Assembly: GCA_009829735.1 (NCBI GenBank)
Contig: CM020619.1
Span: 10,468,375 to 10,532,374 of the forward strand
DNA from: Pyropia yezoensis
Taxonomy: Eukaryota; Rhodophyta; Bangiophyceae; Bangiales; Bangiaceae
Direction of reading: 5' to 3'
DNA length: 64,000 nt
The translations under genes and the position numbers were made by a program. Each line of letters begins with the position of its first letter. Position 1 is the stretch's first letter. Below the pieces are notes generated by a model that worked only from the letters and a program-made list of their open reading frames with translations, did not search any database and had not been told where the DNA came from. Positions 20,121-28,560 of the stretch are shown here, piece by piece.

Positions 20121-20179
20121 GGTATACCGCGGTATAGACATACGCGGGCGCCCCGCGTATGTCTATACCGCGGTATACC
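20121..20179. repeat. Perfect 28-bp inverted repeat with 3-nt loop
   Basis: Arms 20121-20148 and 20152-20179 are exact reverse complements around CGC. The arms contain two GGTATA-type motifs (GGTATACCGCGGTATAGAC). It lies inside the right end of the Harbinger element, upstream of the Myb-like gene, and resembles the subterminal GGTATATAC motif, so it may be a transposase or Myb-protein binding site. Confidence 0.9.
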
Positions 20180-20239
20180 GTCGGGATGGGCACAGCCAAT
20201 CAGATCGGCGTTACGCGTATATACCGTCACGCCGATTGC

Positions 20240-20254
20240 AACTGCGAACGGGCC
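20240..20254 (-). repeat. Right terminal inverted repeat
   Basis: AACTGCGAACGGGCC, the exact reverse complement of 16892-16906; TGA follows at 20255-20257. Confidence 0.85.
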
Positions 20255-20257
20255 TGA
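20255..20257. repeat. Right target-site duplication TGA of the Harbinger element
   Basis: TGA directly follows the right terminal inverted repeat and matches the copy at 16889-16891. Confidence 0.75.
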
Positions 20258-20369
20258 GCTTCGGCGTGTCAAATGTGGGTCGGTGGCGTGGGTCGGGGAC
20301 ACATTTCCACCACGTTAGGCCCCCGACCCACATCAGACGACCCATAAATGGCTATCCACCCCTCCGTAC

Positions 20370-20612
20370 TGCTTTGTTATTGCTTGCCTTTCTCCATTGT
20401 AACTTACCGAGCGATCGACTGGGTCGAGTGCGGCGGTGGGGGGGGTGCAATCGTATCTCCAGGGGGGAGCGCGACTGACTGGGACGGTCGACCTGACGGG
20501 GGACCGGGCCAGGCGGGCGGGCGTGGCCACGGCGCGGCGCCGTACTTCACGACCACCGCCTGCCTCCACCTTTGCCCCCCGCCGGGTCGGCACGTCCGTC
20601 GTCTTTCGCGCT
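20370..20612 (+). repeat. DIRS split direct repeat A1
   Basis: 243 bp starting TGCTTTGTTATTGCTTGCC; 239 of 243 bases match A2 at 25306-25548. Confidence 0.93.
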
Positions 20613-20690
20613 GTGGAGCTACCTCCTTGGCGCTCAGACGACGTCTGGGGCCTCGCGGCTCTGGGCTGACGGTACCTGGGTTGCGGCCCG

Positions 20691-22024
20691 ATGCTGGCGC
20701 TTGCGTCAACGCTGCCCCTCTCGGGGGGCCGTGGTACGGGGGTTGGCCCCGCCCCACGCCGGCCCCTTGTGGGTAACGGTGAACTTGGCCTCGCGGTGGA
20801 GCGCGTGTTTCATGCTGTGGCGGTCCTCCCGTTCGCTTGGGCTCCGGTCAAGGAGCCGATCCAAGTCGCACCGGGGGCGCTGCCCAACGTTAGTAGCTGT
20901 GCCGGTGACGGGGACGAGATCGAGGAGGTGCGGCGGGATCAAGGTGACGGAGCTGGTGGTGGAGCCGCCAACAACCAAGGCCCTCCCCCTCCCGCCCCCC
21001 CCCCCCCCCCCCCCTCCCCCCCCTCCCCTCCCCCCCGGCCCACCTAACGGCGGAGGCGGCGACGGCCGACCGCCCCGACGGAACCCGCCACGTGGCGACC
21101 GTCGCGCTGCCTTGGCAGTTGACGACGAGGAGGACGCGGAAGACGAGGACGACGACGACCGCACGTGGGACCCGCTGCTCGACAACGAGCCACCCCCCGA
21201 CGACGTCTACGGCCGTCTCCCTTCCCGCGTGCAGGCTGCCCCGCCTGCCCACTTTACGCGCGCAGGGGAGCGTCGGGCCTTGGCACGCCGCATCCCCATC
21301 TGGGGCTTCCCTCTGCCCCCATCCCGCCCCGACGAGTTCGGCGACCGATTTCCCCGGCCGTTCCGGGTGCACAACGACAGCCGCTGGACCGAGGCGTTTG
21401 CGTCTGCCCCCGCCCCCGTCGTCGCCGACGCCCGCACCATCTACAACGTGTCAACCTGGGTGCAGCACCTCCACAACCGCCTGCTGGAGGCCGAGACGGA
21501 CCGCCTCGCCGGCGAACTGACGGCGCGCGACCTACTCCAAGAGGTGATCTACTCGCGCGCGGCGCTGCACCAGCTCTACCTCATCTTGGTCACCCGCTAC
21601 ACGGTGCTTCAGTCCCAAACGGACAACCCTACCTTGGCGGCCAACCTCCAAGACCTTCTCCTGGAGCCCGACGATCGCGACGCCATCTACCGCCCCACCA
21701 CGGACTTCTTCGCGTCAACGGTCCTCGCCCACCGGGCCTTCTCCGTCTCGCGGGAGCAGGCGGAGCTCGTCCAGCGCCGCCTGCGCCCCCGGCGTCCCGC
21801 GCCGCCTCCAGGCCAGCCCAACCCCAACCAACCCACTGCCGCGGCCCGCCGCCGACAGGCGCGCCACGATCAAGCCCTTGCGAACGCCCAACGTGCTGGT
21901 CAAGGTGGCGGAGGCGGCGGGCCAGGCGGCGACCATGGCGCCGGCGGGGGCGGCAATGGCCAGCAACCCAACGGTGGCGGCAACCGCAACGCCGGCAACG
22001 GCGGCGGCGGCGGCGCGGCCCGAC

Positions 22025-22074
<50 letters not shown>

Positions 22075-22134
22075 CGTCGCCCGGCGGGCGGCGCTGGGCC
22101 CGGCGGCGCCGGGGAAGCGCCGGCGGCCGCCTGA
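20691..22134 (+). CDS. DIRS gag-like ORF1, frame change at a C run
   Basis: From ATG 20691 the frame reads like ordinary protein (MLALASTLPLSGG, VERVFHAVAVLPFAW) to a Pro run coded by 20 C (20995-21014). Beyond it a different frame is protein-like to the TGA at 22132. That second part has an acidic stretch (DDEEDAEDEDDDD), a helical middle (TWVQHLHNRLLEAETDR, LLQEVIYSRAALHQLYLIL) and a Gly-rich basic tail, in keeping with a nucleocapsid-like protein. Total about 480 residues if joined. I see no zinc knuckle. The frame change is either a homopolymer length error or a real indel. The position before RT suggests gag; there is no direct homology evidence. Confidence 0.6.
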
Positions 22135-24313
22135 GCCGCCCGATGGACGACCGACCGCGTCCCCGCCTAACCAGCGGCGGCGGTCGGGCAGCCCACCTCG
22201 CTTGCCGGGTGGGTGCGCAGCTACACAGGCACGCAACCGGCGGCGCCGGCCACACCGCGCCGCCCGGCGAGCCGCCGTCACGCGGCTCGCACAAGAGACT
22301 GCCCGGGCGCCCCCGCACGCGCACGCACGACGCGTCCGCGGCTCACTGGCGCAGTGGAACAAGATTGGCGCCTCGCCCTGGGCTCTCCGGGTGCTGCACT
22401 TTGGTTACCGCATCCCGTGAGTGCGGAAGCCGGCGCACCACCGCTCGGCGCCGTACCCGCAGTCGCCGGCGGACTTGAAGTTTTCCTCCAAGACGGTGGA
22501 CGACTGGGCCCACCACGCCTTTGTCCAGGAGCTGAGCCCGGCGGACGCTGCAGCAGCCAAGGACGTCGCGCCGACCTTCGTCGCCAAGGGCAACTCCAAG
22601 GACCGCCTCGTGGTGGACCTGTCGCGCAAGAACGCCGACATGGCCGACAGGAAGTTCAAGTACGACTCCCTGGCCCGCTTCACCGCGCAGCTGCAGCCCA
22701 ACGACAACCTGATCAGCTGGGACATCCAGGATGCCTTCTTCCACGTCCCCCTCTCGCCGGCGGACCAGCGTCGGCTGGCGTTCCGGGTGGGCGACCGCGT
22801 GTTTCTCCCGCTCGTGCTCCCGTTCGGCATGAAGCTGTCTCCGTACGTCTTCACCAAGACAATGCGCCCGGTCGTCGCGGCCCTCCGCCACCGGGGCCTA
22901 CGCATGATAGCGTACATCGACGACTTCGCCTCGACGGCGCCGGGGCCCGCCCCGTCGTCGTCAGCGGCCGCGACCGCGACGCGGTTGTGGGTCCTGGACT
23001 TCTTTGCTTCCTTGGGCATCGCTGTCCACCCGACCAAGGGCGCCGTCTGCGGGACCACGGCGCTCCCCCTCCTTGGCTTTGTCGTCGAGACGGAGCGCCG
23101 CCTGATCCTCCTCCCGCCCAAGCGCCTGGACGCCATCGTATCCGCGGCCAAGGCGCTGTCGTCGGCGGCCAACAAGAACGGGCGTCGAGTGCCATTCAAG
23201 GCCTTGCAACGCTTCACGGGCAAGGGGGTGGCCTGCACGCCCGCCATCCCCGCGGCGCGGCTCAACCTGCGCCGTCTCTACGCCGCCCAACGCGGACAGA
23301 TGACGCACCGCTACGTGCGGCTGTGCCACGGCGCCCTCCGCGACCTCACGTGGTGGAGGTCGCTGACGACCTCCCGAGACGTCGGCCGGGCCCTGTGGCC
23401 CGCGTCGCTCGGCCTCTTGACGACCGACGCGTCTCCATGGGGCTGGGGCGGCACATGGAACAACCTGGTGCCGGCACAAGGCTTCTTCGCGGCGGGTTAC
23501 CTCCCCCTGCACATCAACGTGAAGGAGGTGGCGGCCGTCCGGCTCTCCATCGAGGCCTTCTACCGCCACTTCCCCCTCTCGGGCGGCGAGCTCGACCTGC
23601 TGATCGACAACAAGGTCGCCATGCACGTGATCAACGCGTGCTCCACGCGCTCTCCCGCGTTGGCCGCAGAGCTGCGGCAGCTTTACGTCCTGTGCCGGAC
23701 CCTCGGACTATCCATCCGGGCCTCCTGGATCCCGTCGCTGGCCAACATCTGGGCCGACAAGCTCAGCCGCGACCGAGACGGCACCGACTGGCGCCTGGCC
23801 GCCCCGCTCTTTCGTCGGCTGGACAGCCTCTTTGGGGTTCACGAGGTCGACCTCTTCGCGGCGTCGAACAACACCCACTGCGCCCGCTTCTACTCCTTCC
23901 CGGCGTCCCCCGGCTGCGACGCCATCAACGCGCTGGACCAGAGCTGGGCCGTGGGCAACCTCTACGCCAACCCGCCCTTCTCGCTCATCCCCCTCGCCTT
24001 GAACAAGATCGTGGCCGACTGCGCCACCGTCACCCTCATCTTGCCCATCTGGCAAGCCCAGCCCTGGTGGGCAGAAACCGTCGCGCGGGCCAACCAGGCG
24101 TACCTGCTGCCGCGCTCGGCGGGCCTGTTCAACCCGGGGCGGAAGCAGCTGCCGACGCCCGAGCCGCACTGGCGCGCCGGGGCCTTCCGATTAGTCAACG
24201 GCGGGAAGCCTTGGCTGCCGCCGCGTGGCGGTCTGACCAACGAGCAGCCATGGCCAGTGCCCACCCCGGCGACGGTCTTGCCGCCGCTGCCCTCGACCGC
24301 CTGCGCGACCTGA
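21935..24313 (+). pseudogene. DIRS ORF2: reverse transcriptase-RNase H-methyltransferase-like, with an in-frame stop
   Basis: The frame is open across 21935-24313 except for a TGA at 22418-22420, right after LRVLHFGYRIP, the conserved entry to DIRS RT domains, and just before VRKPAHHR. RT motif A is SWDIQDAFFHVPLS; the catalytic box is AYIDDF (YIDD). RNase H follows with LLTTDASPWGWGG, INVKEVAAV, LLIDNKVAMHVINA and NIWADKLSR. The last 200 residues contain FAASNNTHCARFYSF and YANPPFSLI, matching the NPPF-type motif of the N6-adenine-methyltransferase-like domain known in DIRS elements. Start is uncertain (ATG 21935 would overlap gag). It overlaps the recombinase ORF by 64 nt in another frame. 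The TGA may be a G-to-A change of TGG or a sequence error. Confidence 0.88.
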
Positions 24314-25254
24314 GCCTGCGAGATGTCACCGCCGTGAATTACGGGGCCGCCTGGGTGCGCTTCACCTCCTTCTGCGCCGACGGCGGCTACCGCGCCCTGA
24401 CAGCCACGCCGGTCACCGTCGGCCGCTACGTGGCCTACCAATGGCTCAAGGGGACGGTGCAGCCCTCGAGCGTGCGAACCTACCTGGCACCTATTCGCAA
24501 ACGGCACATCGCCGCCGGCTTCCCTAACCCGTGCGCTTCCGACCTGGTCGCAGAGGCGCTGGCGGGCTTCACGAACGCCTGGCTCGACGCCCACGGCAGC
24601 AAGCCCAAGCGCATCGCGCTGCCCGCGTCCATCGCCTGGCGCCTAGCCGTCCACGCCTACCACTCCGTCGACACCAAACTCGCCCTGCGCCTCACTGCGG
24701 TCGTCGCCCACTTCTTCATGTGCCGCCGGGCCAAGGACATCATCAACCTCAAGGCCGCCGACGTGCTCTTCCTGGACGACGGCGCCCTGTCCTTCCAGAT
24801 CCCGCGGACCAAGATGGACGCCAAGCGCCCAGGCGGTGAGCGCCTCACGCACGTCTTCCCCGCCACGCGCTTCCACACGGTGGCCGACCTGCCCATCCTC
24901 CTCGTGCGGCGCGCAGTAACGTGCCACCTCCAGTCTACCCCGGCCAACCTCCCCCTCTTCTACACGGGCACCGCCGACCCGGGCGACGTGCTGACCGGCT
25001 GGCTTTGCGCGGGTCTGCAGCTGCTCGCGGTCACCCCCCCTGTCGGCTGCGTGTTCGCCTCCCACTCCTGCCGGGCGGGCGGCTGCACCGCCATGCGAAC
25101 CGTCGGCGTCGGGCTCGACGCCGTCGCCCAGTGGGCGGGCATGGCGGTGCCTACCTTGTTGTCTAGCTACAGCGATGCTCTCGCCCAAGTCACCCCCGAG
25201 GCCCACTACTTCTTTGGCCGCCTACTCACGCCCACGTTGACGTTGCCGGCGTAA
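24250..25254 (+). CDS. DIRS tyrosine recombinase
   Basis: A 334-residue protein from ATG 24250, inside the end of the RT ORF. The N-terminal core-binding part (VTAVNYGAAWVRFTSFC, YVAYQWLKGTVQPSSVRTYL) is followed by the catalytic domain. The four key residues are visible: R159 (or R160) in CRRAKDIINL, H272 and R275 in SHSCRAGG, and Y307 in LLSSYSDA. It would join a double-stranded circular copy of the element to the target without making a target duplication. The frame is intact, so recombination function may survive although ORF2 is broken. Translation may depend on the overlap with ORF2. Confidence 0.93.
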   Translation: MASAHPGDGLAAAALDRLRDLSLRDVTAVNYGAAWVRFTSFCADGGYRALTATPVTVGRYVAYQWLKGTVQPSSVRTYLAPIRKRHIAAGFPNPCASDLVAEALAGFTNAWLDAHGSKPKRIALPASIAWRLAVHAYHSVDTKLALRLTAVVAHFFMCRRAKDIINLKAADVLFLDDGALSFQIPRTKMDAKRPGGERLTHVFPATRFHTVADLPILLVRRAVTCHLQSTPANLPLFYTGTADPGDVLTGWLCAGLQLLAVTPPVGCVFASHSCRAGGCTAMRTVGVGLDAVAQWAGMAVPTLLSSYSDALAQVTPEAHYFFGRLLTPTLTLPA

Positions 25255-25273
25255 GTCGACCATCTCCCTCTGT

Positions 25274-25305
25274 TGGCTATCCGCGGGCTTGTGAGCGGGT
25301 TGTTA
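25274..25305 (+). repeat. DIRS split direct repeat B1
   Basis: 32 bp beginning TGGCTATCCGCGGGCTTG, identical to B2 and directly followed by A2. Confidence 0.9.
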
Positions 25306-25548
25306 TGCTTTGTTATTGCTTGCCTTTCTCCATTGTAACTTACCGAGCGATCGACTGGGTCGAGTGCGGCGGTGGGGGAGGTGCAATCGTATCTCCAGTG
25401 GGGAGCGCGACTGACTGGGACGGTCGACCTGACGGGGGACCGGGCCAGGCGGGCGGGCGTGGCCACGGCGCGGCGCCGTACTTCACGACCACCGCCTACC
25501 TCCACCCTTGCCCCCCGCCGGGTCGGCACGTCCGTCGTCTTTCGCGCT
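25306..25548 (+). repeat. DIRS split direct repeat A2
   Basis: 243 bp, second copy of A1. It abuts B1 without a gap, so the B1A2 junction reproduces the circle junction. Confidence 0.93.
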
Positions 25549-25699
25549 CCCACCATCCTCCCTGCCCAAGCGCCTTGGGCACAACCTGTCGTCTTTCTTG
25601 GGTGGGCCTTTGGGACACACGTGTTGTACCACGTGGTGAGCTTGCATTATTTTCGTGATTTGTTTGGGCAGCAACCCAAATCAAATAAAATACTGTCAA

Positions 25700-25731
25700 T
25701 GGCTATCCGCGGGCTTGTGAGCGGGTTGTTA
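25700..25731 (+). repeat. DIRS split direct repeat B2 (right end)
   Basis: 32 bp identical to B1. The 151-bp unique stretch before it (25549-25699) ends with AAATAAAATACTG, a plausible poly(A) signal for the element transcript. Confidence 0.9.
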
Positions 25732-26799
25732 CCACGTCAGATACCGGTCGGAGAGGGCTTCCCGCGAGCGCTTCGCGCCACAATGTGACGCAATTATTGT
25801 AAGGGCTCGCGCTGACACGCCTATACTTGCGAGCCGACAGCGGCAACAGCCCGCCCACCAGCAATTGTGTGACATGTGGGGGACACAGAATAAAGATGGC
25901 AGAGAGCATCCTGGGGGGGGCGGGGGTCAGCACGTTACAGCGCGCTGGGAGAGGGGGTGGATGCGCGACTCTGGCGCCAATCATGATATTATTACTCTTG
26001 GCGTGCTACTTTATTCCCATGTCGCCACACGAATACACGTGGCGTCCCGTCACCTTGCGTATGAAAGTCATGATCTGGGGAGAGCGCAAGAAGAAACACT
26101 GGAGCGGAAAAAAATCGCGTCGGACTCCTGGCAGGCCCGCAACTGGGCCAATGGACTCACTGTACGCTGTCCCCACCAGTGACCCTCGCCTGTCCAAAAA
26201 GAAAAAAGGCTGCCTTGGGGCATTGGACAGCAACGTAGGGGGGGGGGGGGGCGGCGGATGGGCGTTTTGTGCATCCCGCACCCTCGCTGTCCCACCGAGA
26301 GAGCCTCTGCTGTGGGGCGAAAGGGGGTGTGCCGGCGTGTGGACGAGCCTCCCTTGGCGGCCGGGCCTGGCGGTCGCGCTGCCGCCGTGGAGGGGGCGCG
26401 CGGGGGGGCGGGGCGGGCGCCCGGTGTCGGGGTGTCCCCGGCCGTGCGTCAGCCACCGAGCCGCCGCGCTCGACCGCCGCCGCGGCGTGCAGCTGCCTGG
26501 CCCCCGCGCTGCCGCCCCGCCGTCGCGCCCGCCGCCCGCCCCCTCATCAGCGCCGTCACGGCACGGCTGGCCCGTTCTCCCCACCCCCCCGCCCCGCCCC
26601 ACACGGGGGTACCCCTCCCTCCTCCCCCCCCCCCCCTTTCTCCATCCCACAAAGACCCGCCCTATCCTCCTCTTTTTGTTCCTTGCCGCCCATCGCTCCT
26701 TGCCCCCCCCCCGCCCCCCCCCCCCCCCCCAACCCACTCCTGCCCGCCGCCCCTCTCCGCCGCCCCCCCCGACCCCCCCCTGCGCCTCTCCCGTCCCCA
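25732..26799. other. Intergenic DNA and C-rich leader of the REEP gene
   Basis: 25.73-26.2 kb is less GC-rich with short unrelated ORFs. From 26.5 kb on the plus strand becomes strongly C-rich, with runs of 8-18 C (for example 26713-26730), up to the ATG at 26800. I see no gene. Confidence 0.5.
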
Positions 26800-28164
26800 A
26801 TGGTCTACACCCGCAGCCGCCGGGCACAGGGACCCCCCCCGCCGCCGCCCTCCACCGGCGCCATGCTGTCGGACCTGTGGGGGGGGGACGACGGTGGCGG
26901 CGGTGGCGGTGGGGGTGGCGGCGGCGGCGGCGGCGGCGGTGGCGCCCGGGGGGGGGGCCACCGCGGCGGCGGCGGCGGGCCGTCGCCGGCGCGCCATCCG
27001 CTCGACGACCTGGCCGCCGCGTGGGGTGCCGCCGCCGCTGGCGGTGGCGGTGGCGGCGGCGGCAGCGGCGGCAGCGGCGGTGGTGGCAGTGGCGGCCGCC
27101 GCCGCGGGTCCCCGCGCGGTGGTGGCGGCGGCGGCGGCGGCCGCCGCCGCGCGGCGGTAACGGCGGTGCCGTATGCCGACGGCAGTTCCTCTGACGGGGA
27201 GGGGGACGGCACCTGGGATGAGGCGGAGGAGGTGGACCTGCGCGGGGGGGGCTGGGGCGGCGGCGGCGGGCAACACCCCCCGCGGGGCGCCCCTGCGGCG
27301 GCCGCTACCGCCGCGGCGACCGCCGCCGCCGCCGCCGCGTCGCGGGCGGCCACCGCCGCGGCGGCCGCCCGGGCGGCGGCGGCGACAGCGCCGCCGCCGC
27401 CGCCGCCCACCGTCGACGGGGTCGGCACCGTCGGCGTCTCCCCCGGCCGGCGGCGGCGGCACGCCGCCGGGGTGGGCGCGCTGGGCGCCCGCCGGCGGCC
27501 GATGGTGGGGGCGGGGTTGGGCGGCGGCGGCGGCGGCGGCGGCGCGGCGGGCCACGCGCCCGTCTATGCGGGCCCGTCGCCCGCGTCCGAGGCGGCGCTG
27601 CGCAACCTGCTCTTCACGGGGGCGGCGGCATTTACGGGCCTCCTCTTCCTGCGGTGGGCCCTCGCGGCGGGGCTGCTGGCGGCCACCTTCCTCCTCCCCG
27701 CGTGGCGGACCTTCCAGCTGGCCGAGGCGGAGCGGGCGGTCGCCCCCGCCGCCGCCGCCGACCCGGCCGACGCGGCCGCCGCAGAGCTGGCCGCCGCCGT
27801 TGCCGCCGCGCAGCGCCGGTGGGGCGCCTACTGGGTGCTGGCGGCGGTGGGGGTGACGGCGGACGCGCTGGTGCTGGCGCCCGCGCGGGGGTGGGTGGTC
27901 TACTCGGCGGCGCTGCTGGCGGGGGTGGTGTGGCTGACGCGCGGCGACGCGGCGGGCGCGCAGGTGGTGTACGGGGGGGTCCTCCGCCCGCTGCTGGTGC
28001 GGTGGGAGGGGCGAATTGGGGCGGCCATTGGAGTGGTGGCGGGCGTGCTGGACCGGGGGGGGAAGGAGGCGCTCGTGCGGGTCAGCGGCATGGTCACCCC
28101 GTACGCGCGGGCGCTGGAGGAGGCGGGGCGGGGGGCAGCGCAGCAGCTCCATATTGAGCAGTAA
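26800..28164 (+). CDS. REEP/HVA22 (TB2/DP1) family membrane protein
   Basis: 454 residues from ATG 26800, just after a C-rich leader. Residues 1-265 are Gly/Ala-rich low complexity with an acidic patch (SSSDGEGDGTWDEAEEV). Residues about 267-430 match TB2/DP1/HVA22: a hydrophobic hairpin (FTGAAAFTGLLFLRW, LLAATFLLPAWRTFQL), then RRWGAYWVLAAVGV, a second hydrophobic segment (WVVYSAALLAGVVWL) and GGVLRPLLVRWE. The family shapes tubular ER by hairpin insertion and binds or traffics membrane cargo. The normal domain is about 150 residues, so the long Gly-rich N-terminus is unusual. The short C-terminus ends LHIEQ. Convergent with the OAS-like gene. Confidence 0.8.
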   Translation: MVYTRSRRAQGPPPPPPSTGAMLSDLWGGDDGGGGGGGGGGGGGGGGGARGGGHRGGGGGPSPARHPLDDLAAAWGAAAAGGGGGGGGSGGSGGGGSGGRRRGSPRGGGGGGGGRRRAAVTAVPYADGSSSDGEGDGTWDEAEEVDLRGGGWGGGGGQHPPRGAPAAAATAAATAAAAAASRAATAAAAARAAAATAPPPPPPTVDGVGTVGVSPGRRRRHAAGVGALGARRRPMVGAGLGGGGGGGGAAGHAPVYAGPSPASEAALRNLLFTGAAAFTGLLFLRWALAAGLLAATFLLPAWRTFQLAEAERAVAPAAAADPADAAAAELAAAVAAAQRRWGAYWVLAAVGVTADALVLAPARGWVVYSAALLAGVVWLTRGDAAGAQVVYGGVLRPLLVRWEGRIGAAIGVVAGVLDRGGKEALVRVSGMVTPYARALEEAGRGAAQQLHIEQ

Positions 28165-28560
28165 GGGGGGGGGGGGGTGGGGGGTTCCCTTTCCCGGGAG
28201 GGGGGTGTAGCAGCGTAGTCGAGCGGTTGGTGGTGGGTCATCATTGACATTGGCCGTGTGGGTGGTGGGGGTGCCATTCTTATGTTTGCATTGCCGCTCC
28301 CGCCGGGGTAGGGGGGGGGGGCGCCTCTGTTTTGCCGCCCCAACCCGACCCGACCCGGCCCGGCTGGCCGCGCGCCCGCCGCGGCTTGCTCACCCGCTAC
28401 CTACACGCCCACCCTACCCCGCCCCAACCAACCCCCGCCGGCACCCAAAAAAAAACAAAAAAACATGGGGGACGGGGAGGAGGGGGTGGACGGGAGGAGG
28501 CGGTGCCCGCCATCCGCCCGCCGCGCGGCCAAGACGTCTCGCCACCCCCCCTCCCCTCCT
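28165..28560. other. Convergent 3' intergenic region
   Basis: Lies between the stops of two genes that point at each other. Contains G runs and an A-rich patch (28447-28464). No ORF of note. Confidence 0.5.

Larger units (their letters stand above)
16892..20254. mobile_element. Complete PIF/Harbinger DNA transposon
   Basis: 3,363 bp bounded by perfect 15-bp terminal inverted repeats (GGCCCGTTCGCAGTT at 16892-16906 and its complement at 20240-20254) and flanked by TGA on both sides. A second inverted pair lies just inside (GACGGTATATAC at 16927-16938, complement at 20217-20228). It carries the two genes of the superfamily in convergent orientation: a DDE transposase (+) and a spliced SAP/Myb-like DNA-binding protein (-). 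Both frames are intact, so this copy may be autonomous or recently active. Confidence 0.9.
20370..25731 (+). mobile_element. DIRS-order retrotransposon with PAT/Kangaroo-like split direct repeats
   Basis: 5,362 bp. The left end is a 243-bp repeat A1. Near the right end a 32-bp repeat B1 abuts A2, the second copy of A (four mismatches); the right end is B2, identical to B1. The internal B1A2 junction therefore equals the junction a B2-A1 circle would have, the hallmark of PAT-like elements that integrate through a tyrosine recombinase. Between the repeats lie a gag-like ORF, an RT/RNase H ORF and a tyrosine recombinase ORF. No integrase and no target duplication are seen, as expected for DIRS elements. 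One nonsense codon and one frameshift suggest this copy is no longer autonomous, if they are not sequence errors. Confidence 0.93.

Noticed and set aside
16927..20228. GACGGTATATAC inverted pair taken as the Harbinger termini
   Set aside because: It gives no matching target duplication. The outer 15-bp repeats give a clean TGA duplication, so this pair is subterminal.
25865..26182. A DSGAN motif suggesting a retroviral-type aspartic protease
   Set aside because: A single short match in a 105-codon ORF, with no flanking protease or gag/pol sequence in any frame.
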